A program made the position numbers and the translations under genes. Positions 6,941 to 11,165 of a stretch of 11,165 bases of DNA are shown piece by piece. Origin of the DNA: Alphaproteobacteria bacterium (GTDB lineage: Bacteria; Pseudomonadota; Alphaproteobacteria; Thalassobaculales; Thalassobaculaceae); assembly GCA_028822575.1 (NCBI GenBank), contig JAPKDN010000056.1, positions 1 to 11,165 on the forward strand, written 5' to 3'. The notes under the pieces are model-generated. The model saw nothing but the letters and a program-made list of their open reading frames with translations, was not told the DNA's origin and did not search any database. Each line of letters opens with the position of its first letter. Position 1 is the first letter of the stretch.

Positions 6941-7067
6941 ACCGCCGCGCCAGCGAAAGCTGGGACTATAGCTTAGATCACTCCACGGTCTCATAAATCT
7001 AGGAGATCACGCACCCATGGACGGCACATGCCCTCGGAAAAGCACCCGCTTTCGCTGGCGCGACGGT
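6941..7067. repeat. Paired GCGAAAGC-core palindromic repeat units
   Basis: The left arm (6941-6960) and right arm (7048-7067) are inverted copies, matching over 20 bases with one mismatch; the inner 15 (CGCGCCAGCGAAAGC) match perfectly. The left unit itself folds as CCAGC-GAAA-GCTGG (6950-6963), a stem with a GNRA-type tetraloop. Read on the minus strand the right unit translates as VAPAKAGAF, the familiar 'PAKAG' look of dispersed intergenic palindromes common in proteobacterial genomes. It is therefore likely a pair of REP-like elements in opposite orientation, not part of a gene. The 87 bases between the arms show no transposase. Confidence 0.65.
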
Positions 7068-7093
7068 TGAGGGGGTGAAACACCCCAACGGAT

Positions 7094-7111
7094 CTGGAAA
7101 GGTCTTTCCAG
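7094..7111. promoter_or_regulatory. Possible operator palindrome upstream of the BVMO gene
   Basis: CTGGAAAG-GT-CTTTCCAG is a perfect 8-bp inverted repeat with a 2-base spacer, about 170 bases before the monooxygenase ATG. A weaker relative, CCAAAGTCTTTCAG, follows at about 7129-7142. The symmetry and size fit a dimeric regulator's site, and no T-run follows, so a terminator is less likely. No regulator gene is in the window. Confidence 0.4.
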
Positions 7112-7279
7112 TCGAGAGATAACCCAGACCAAAGTCTTTCAGCGACCAACCCGGCACATGGGAGATATCAGACACTCTCATGACCACGCGGCACGCGGAA
7201 AGCCTTGAAGCGGCGGCCAAACAGTCCATAGAACTGACCCACGCCAGAGCACCATCGCCTGCAACGGGAATCAAACCTC

Positions 7280-8911
7280 ATGACCGCCGCCCAATCTCCC
7301 GCCGACACGAACCCCAATACCGGCTTGGACGCCATGATCATCGGCGCCGGGGTCGCGGGCATGTATCAACTGTATCGTCTACGCGAACTTGGCATGCGGG
7401 TGCGGGTTTTCGAGGCCGGCACGGACGTTGGTGGCACCTGGTACTGGTGCCGCTATCCGGGAGCGCGCTTTGATAGCGAGAGCTGGTCCTACGGCTATTC
7501 CTTTTCCGAGGAATTACTCCAGGAATGGGACTGGCCGGAGCATTTCTCCGCCCAGCCCGACACTCTGCGCTATCTCGAATATGTCGCCGACAAGTTCAAT
7601 TTCCGCCGCGATATACAGTTCAACAGCCGGATGATCGCCGCGCGTTTCGACGACGACGCCGGCACCTGGACCATTACGCTGGAAAGCGGCGAGCAAGTCA
7701 CCGCCCCGCTGATGATCACGGCGCTTGGCCCGCTGTCGGCCTTCACCATGCCGAATATTCCCGGCGTCCCCGACTTCAAGGGGCCGGCCTATCACACCGC
7801 CCGATGGCCGAAGGAGCCAGTGGACCTGAAAGGCAAGCGCGTCGGGATCATCGGTACCGGCGCCACCGCGATCCAGACCATTCAGACCATCGCCAAGGAT
7901 GTCGGCCATCTGACGGTATTCCAGCGCACCCCGAATTGGGCGGCACCGTTACACAACACCAAGATCACCCCGGAGGAGCAGAAGAAGATCAAGGCCACCT
8001 TCCCCGAAATATATGAGCGCTGCCGGCAGACCGTCGCCTGTTTCATCCACAACCCGGATCCGCGAAACACCTTGGATGTGTCGCCGGAGGAGCGCGAGGC
8101 GTTCTGGGAGAAACTTTATTCTGAGCCCGGCTTCGGCATCTGGATTGGTAATATCAAGGATGTCCTAACCGACGAGCACGCCAACGCGCTGATGACCGAA
8201 TATGCCACCAAGAAAATCCTCCAACGCGTCAAGGACCCCAAGATCGCCAAGTTGCTAACGCCGATCACCCATGGCTTCGGCACCCGGCGTCTGCCGCTGG
8301 AGAGCGGTTATTACGAGGCCTATAACCAGGACAACGTGCTGCTGGTCGACATCAACAAGACCCCCATCGAGCGAATCACGCCAAAGGGCGTCCAAACCAC
8401 CGGCCAAGAATACGAATTCGATCTGATGATCTACGCCACTGGCTTTGACGGGGTCACCGGGCCATATGACCGGATCGACATTCGTGGTACCGGCAGAAGG
8501 CGGCTAAAGGACGAATGGGTCGAGATGCCCCGCACCCTGTATGGCATGCAGGTCGAAGGCTATCCCAATATGTTCATGATCCTTGGCCCGCACACCGCGC
8601 GTGGCAACATTCCCCGCAATATAGAGGAAGTGGTGGAGTGGCAGACCGGCCTGATCAAGCACATGCGGGAAAACGGCCTGACGCGCGCCGAGCCACGGCC
8701 CGAGGCGGTGGGCCCCTGGATCGACAAAGTTAACGAGGCTTCGGCCAATTTGCTCATGACCAAGATCCCGTCCTGGCAAACCGGCGTGAACCGGAATGTC
8801 GAAGGCCGGCAGGTCCCGCGCGTCCTTGGCTATAACGGCGGCGCGGTACGCTATCGCCGAATGATCGAGAAACAGGCGGCCGAGGGATACCCGGAATTTC
8901 TGTTCGGGTAA
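7280..8911 (+). CDS. Type I Baeyer-Villiger monooxygenase (FAD/NADPH)
   Basis: This 543-residue flavoprotein inserts one oxygen atom from O2 next to a ketone carbonyl, giving an ester or lactone. The FAD Rossmann motif is GAGVAG (22-27), followed by the DVGGTWYWCRYPGARFD stretch (49-65) shared with phenylacetone- and cyclohexanone-type enzymes. The Baeyer-Villiger fingerprint FxGxxxHxxxWP is intact at F166-K-G-P-A-Y-H172-T-A-R-W176-P177. The NADPH motif is GTGATA (192-197) with QRTPNW (215-220). The likely catalytic arginine is R337 in GTRRLPLESGYYEAYN, and YATGFD is at 385-390. Length is normal for the class. Its Shine-Dalgarno is weak (GGGAA near 7264). It is separated from the PhyH gene by 405 bases and converges on the PLP-enzyme gene with only 42 bases between stops. 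The family call is firm; the ketone is unknown. Confidence 0.93.
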   Translation: MTAAQSPADTNPNTGLDAMIIGAGVAGMYQLYRLRELGMRVRVFEAGTDVGGTWYWCRYPGARFDSESWSYGYSFSEELLQEWDWPEHFSAQPDTLRYLEYVADKFNFRRDIQFNSRMIAARFDDDAGTWTITLESGEQVTAPLMITALGPLSAFTMPNIPGVPDFKGPAYHTARWPKEPVDLKGKRVGIIGTGATAIQTIQTIAKDVGHLTVFQRTPNWAAPLHNTKITPEEQKKIKATFPEIYERCRQTVACFIHNPDPRNTLDVSPEEREAFWEKLYSEPGFGIWIGNIKDVLTDEHANALMTEYATKKILQRVKDPKIAKLLTPITHGFGTRRLPLESGYYEAYNQDNVLLVDINKTPIERITPKGVQTTGQEYEFDLMIYATGFDGVTGPYDRIDIRGTGRRRLKDEWVEMPRTLYGMQVEGYPNMFMILGPHTARGNIPRNIEEVVEWQTGLIKHMRENGLTRAEPRPEAVGPWIDKVNEASANLLMTKIPSWQTGVNRNVEGRQVPRVLGYNGGAVRYRRMIEKQAAEGYPEFLFG

Positions 8912-8953
8912 GAGCGTAAGTCGACGCGGTAATCGCGCCCCGACCCGTAACCT

Positions 8954-10261
8954 TTAAGCCCGCGCCAAAGCGTCCAGCGACTCGCCCAGCGCCTGATCCA
9001 ATATCGCCGTCGCGGTGTCGATTTCCTCCGTCGTCACCGTCAGAGGCGGCGCGATGCGCCAGACCGAGCCGCGCTCTGGGCGGCGACGAATGTTCATCGA
9101 CAGGCCGAGTTCAAGGCATCGCTCGGTCGTCTTGGCGCCGAGCTTGTGATGCGGAACCCGGCCTTCTCGATCCTCGACCAGTTCGACTCCCAGCAACAAC
9201 CCCTGACCGCGAACCTCACCGATCACCTCGTATTTCTGTTGCAAGTCCAGCATCCGGCCGCGCAGATAGACACCCATCTCCTTGGCCCGCTCGATCAGGT
9301 TTTCGCTTTTCAGGGTTTGCAGCACCGCGACCCCGACCGCTGCCGGCAGCGGGTCGGAAACATGGCTGGTGTAATGGGAGAAGCCGCTTTCAAACGCTTT
9401 CTCTTCGATCGCGTCCGAGGTGATGGTCGCGGCGAGCGGAATGCCGCCACCCAAGGTTTTCGAGACTGCCATTATGTCCGGTGTAACGCCGAGGCCATCG
9501 GCGGCGAACCACTCACCGATGCGCCCGAACGCGGTCTGGGCCTCGTCAAAGATCAGCATCAACCCGCGCGCGTCGCATTCCTGACGCAGAGCCTTGAAAT
9601 AGCCATCAGGCGGGACGATGACCCCGCCGGCCGACAGGATCGGTTCGGCGATCACTGCCGCCGGCGCGCCGGCCCATTGCATGTCGAGCATACGAAAGCC
9701 GATCTTCATGCACGTCAGGTCACAGGAGTCTCGGCAATGATCCACCGGGCAACGATAAGCGTTCGGCTCTGGAATCGCGTAGACGCCGGGCATGGTTGGG
9801 CCATGGCCTTTGCGGTCGCTCGCCATCGACACCGCCGCGCCACCCCCACCGGCGCCATGCCAGGAACCACCCAACGCCACGACCTCATATCCGCCGGTGG
9901 CGAATTTGGCGATCTTCAGCGCCGCCTCGTTGGCCTCGCCGCCAGTATTGACGAACATCGATTTCGACAGCGGCACCGGGAGGATCTCGGCCATCTCCTC
10001 GGCCAGTTCCGCAACCGTATCGGGGATCATCCCGCTGAATAAATGAATCGCGGTATCGGCGCTCTTCTTAACCGCGTCGACGATGGCGGGATGATTATGT
10101 CCCAGGGTCGAGCACATCTGGCCGGAGGTGAAGTCCAGGATCGCCTTGCCGTTCTTGTCCCAAACCCAGGAACCCTTGGCGCGCACAATAATCTCGGGAA
10201 AGGATTCCGACGTATAACGGATCAGATGGTCACCGAGAGCGGGTTGCTTGGCGTCGGGCAT
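8954..10261 (-). CDS. Class III aminotransferase family, 2,2-dialkylglycine decarboxylase-like
   Basis: This 435-residue PLP enzyme resembles 2,2-dialkylglycine decarboxylase, which decarboxylates a dialkylglycine to a ketone plus CO2 and passes the amine to pyruvate. Compared from memory with the Burkholderia enzyme (offset four residues throughout), Q48, W134, D239, K268 (Schiff base, SKTLGGG) and R402 (WRIAPPLTV) correspond to Gln52, Trp138, Asp243, Lys272 and Arg406. The runs DFTSGQM, AEPILS, HVSDPLPAAVG and RGQGLLLGVE are near-identical. Differences are A137 for Met141, A211 for Ser215, S299 for Thr303, and a cysteine cluster C171-x4-C176-x3-C180-x3-C184. An ordinary aspartate-aminotransferase-family transaminase of the same class is the main alternative. 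AGGAG (plus-strand 10269-10273) lies 7 bases before the ATG. The gene converges on the monooxygenase gene. Confidence 0.85.
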   Translation of the reverse strand: MPDAKQPALGDHLIRYTSESFPEIIVRAKGSWVWDKNGKAILDFTSGQMCSTLGHNHPAIVDAVKKSADTAIHLFSGMIPDTVAELAEEMAEILPVPLSKSMFVNTGGEANEAALKIAKFATGGYEVVALGGSWHGAGGGGAAVSMASDRKGHGPTMPGVYAIPEPNAYRCPVDHCRDSCDLTCMKIGFRMLDMQWAGAPAAVIAEPILSAGGVIVPPDGYFKALRQECDARGLMLIFDEAQTAFGRIGEWFAADGLGVTPDIMAVSKTLGGGIPLAATITSDAIEEKAFESGFSHYTSHVSDPLPAAVGVAVLQTLKSENLIERAKEMGVYLRGRMLDLQQKYEVIGEVRGQGLLLGVELVEDREGRVPHHKLGAKTTERCLELGLSMNIRRRPERGSVWRIAPPLTVTTEEIDTATAILDQALGESLDALARA

Positions 10262-10584
10262 GGGAAGTCTCCTGGAATTGGGAGAAGGGTTTACCCGAGT
10301 GTGGCCGAAAAACCAGATCTGGCAATGGAATTAGACAAAGCGAAAACCTTCGCGCGAATTCCGGCAACACCCTTCGACACGGCGGACGCTAAGGCCTCAC
10401 TTCTTTAAAGAGCAAAAGACGGCTCGGTCTGTTTTTGTTCTATCGAAACGCGCTTTCTCCAAGCTGTTAGAAAAGCGTCATGAAAGTTTGGCAATGCCGC
10501 CTACGTTTTGCTCCAAGGTTCGCGCCTGATCTACCAGACCAAATTTCTTGAATACCGTTTGCAATGGCGTGACGTTCATCCACA
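10262..10584. other. 323-base gene-free region upstream of the PLP enzyme
   Basis: This region separates two minus-strand genes and should hold the PLP-enzyme promoter, although no clear minus-strand -35/-10 pair is visible. It contains GGGT-TT-ACCC (10287-10296). AGAC-GGCTCG-GTCT near 10419-10432 is followed by GTTTTTGTT on the plus strand, a weak terminator-like shape facing the wrong way for the flanking genes. An imperfect stem (ACGCGCTTTCT with AGAAAAGCGT, about 10447-10475) lies on the 3' side of the partial gene and could weakly end its transcript. No protein-like small frame is evident. Confidence 0.4.
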
Positions 10585-11165
10585 TCAGTTTGTGCGCCCA
10601 CTCCAGGCGCCTCTGTATTTCCAATCGAACTCCCGGCGGGATTCGCCGTCGGCCCGAAGCAGGGCTTGCCGGGTATTCTCATCCGCCGCCGCCGCGTAGT
10701 CATGCTCCCGTTGGCGCCGTTCATACACATACCGGCTCAAATTTGGCGGTATCGGTAGATGCTTGTCCATATTGCGCAAATGAACCCAGGTTTCGGCCAA
10801 GAACGCTAGATAGCAAGCTGGCGCCGCGCCTTCGGCATCGGTGAAGAACGTCCCGCCCAGCGCATCCGCCTGTTTCAAGGCTTGAAGTCCCAGCGCAAGC
10901 CCGCCTTTCATAAAGGCCATGAAAGCCAGTTTGTAGAGTTTGAGGATCGTTGCTTGCCTGTCGGCCTCGGCATGTTTCACCACATCGCGCACGGAGCGCC
11001 GAAAGTCGACTTCCAAGCCGAGCGTTTTCCCTCGACCATGCATGCCAAACGTCATCTTTTCGGCTTCATCTTCGCCGAAGGGCTCCATATGGAACAGATC
11101 GAAGGCATTGGTCTGTAGATAGGTAAGGGATTGCTCGAACGTCGCAGCACCCTGGTACACCGGGT
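10585..11165 (-). CDS. Unrecognised protein, C-terminal part (N-terminus beyond window)
   Basis: An open frame runs in from the right edge and stops at TGA (plus-strand TCA at 10585-10587), giving at least 191 residues. The only start near the edge is a GTG at 11158-11160 with no visible ribosome site inside the window, and the frame stays open to the last base, so the gene probably begins outside. I do not recognise the family. The visible part looks soluble and mainly helical: an acidic segment (FGEDEAEK), a basic/amphipathic stretch (RRSVRDVVKHAEADRQ), an alanine/leucine-rich helix pair (YKLAFMAFMKGGLALGLQAL), a segment CYLAFLAETWVHLRNMD, and a charged tail rich in Arg and Glu. Codon use is like the neighbours, supporting a real gene. 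It lies on the same strand as the PLP-enzyme gene, 323 bases upstream, so cotranscription is uncertain. Confidence 0.6.
   Translation of the reverse strand, partial: PVYQGAATFEQSLTYLQTNAFDLFHMEPFGEDEAEKMTFGMHGRGKTLGLEVDFRRSVRDVVKHAEADRQATILKLYKLAFMAFMKGGLALGLQALKQADALGGTFFTDAEGAAPACYLAFLAETWVHLRNMDKHLPIPPNLSRYVYERRQREHDYAAAADENTRQALLRADGESRREFDWKYRGAWSGRTN

Larger units (their letters stand above)
6875..7279. other. 405-base gene-free region before the monooxygenase
   Basis: No convincing gene lies here. It begins with GTAACGTTAC (6871-6880), a perfect 10-bp palindrome across the PhyH stop. A 7-bp stem follows (CGGCGGT 6918-6924 with ACCGCCG 6941-6947), then the long imperfect inverted repeat and the 18-base palindrome listed separately. 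AGATCAC occurs twice (6975-6981 and 7004-7010). The region probably holds the promoter of the Baeyer-Villiger gene, which would place that gene in a separate transcription unit from the amidohydrolase-SDR-PhyH set. No clear -35/-10 pair can be pointed out. Confidence 0.5.

Noticed and set aside
6941..7067. Inverted repeats considered as ends of an insertion sequence
   Set aside because: Only 87 bases lie between the arms, with no transposase and no target duplication visible; a REP-like palindrome pair fits better.
7017..7070. 17-codon frame (starting MDGTCPRK) with AGGAG at 7001-7005, a possible leader peptide
   Set aside because: The spacing to the ATG is long (11 bases), and about half of the frame lies inside the palindromic repeat, so the coding appearance is most likely accidental.
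7180..7473. 97-codon frame overlapping the start of the monooxygenase gene
   Set aside because: It runs about 190 bases into the conserved FAD-binding region in another frame, with Arg/His-rich composition and no motif.
9146..10042. 298-codon open frame on the plus strand opposite the PLP-enzyme gene
   Set aside because: It is antisense to a clearly conserved enzyme. Its translation is rich in Arg, His and Gln with no recognisable motif, and long antisense frames are expected in GC-rich genes.
10419..10440. Stem followed by a T-run, read as a rho-independent terminator
   Set aside because: The stem has only four good pairs, and the orientation serves plus-strand transcripts although both flanking genes are on the minus strand.
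10467..10730. 87-codon minus-strand frame overlapping the end of the partial right-edge gene, considered as a frameshifted continuation
   Set aside because: The longer frame ends cleanly, and the overlapping frame has biased Arg/Gly content with nothing to support a frameshift.

Overview
The window is GC-rich, gene-dense bacterial DNA. Gene style (liv-type ABC operon, DHCW-motif cupin, PhyH dioxygenase, Baeyer-Villiger monooxygenase) and a GCGAAAGC-core intergenic palindrome suggest a proteobacterium, most likely an alphaproteobacterium of Rhodospirillales type. That placement is inference from style; no rRNA or tRNA gene is present to test it.

Layout: (1) A small DHCW-motif cupin gene lies on the minus strand (112-444), divergent from everything to its right across a 355-base gap. 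(2) A compact plus-strand operon, livH-livM-livG-livF (800-4155), encodes the two permeases and two ATPases of a branched-chain amino acid/amide-type (HAAT) ABC importer. No substrate-binding protein gene lies in the window. (3) After a 174-base gap containing a perfect 20-bp GC-rich palindrome comes a second plus-strand set with tight spacing: an amidohydrolase-2 family hydrolase (4330-5157), an atypical short-chain dehydrogenase relative (5186-6046) and a phytanoyl-CoA dioxygenase-family Fe(II)/2-oxoglutarate oxygenase (6062-6874). (4) A 405-base non-coding stretch carries a dispersed-repeat-like palindrome and a possible operator, then a type I Baeyer-Villiger monooxygenase (7280-8911). (5) Convergent with it, on the minus strand, is a class III PLP enzyme closely resembling 2,2-dialkylglycine decarboxylase (8954-10261). 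(6) At the right edge is the C-terminal part of an unrecognised minus-strand protein (10585 to the edge).

Reading the genes together: importer, hydroxylase, dehydrogenase-like protein, ketone-to-ester/lactone monooxygenase, hydrolase and an amine/ketone-forming PLP enzyme are the kinds of step expected of a catabolic cluster for a small oxidisable, perhaps amine- or ketone-bearing, compound. The substrate cannot be read from the sequence. The most unusual single protein is the SDR relative: its cofactor glycine motif is split by about 27 residues and its YxxxK catalytic motif appears lost. The most testable pathway idea is that the decarboxylase-like enzyme releases a ketone that the convergent Baeyer-Villiger enzyme oxidises.
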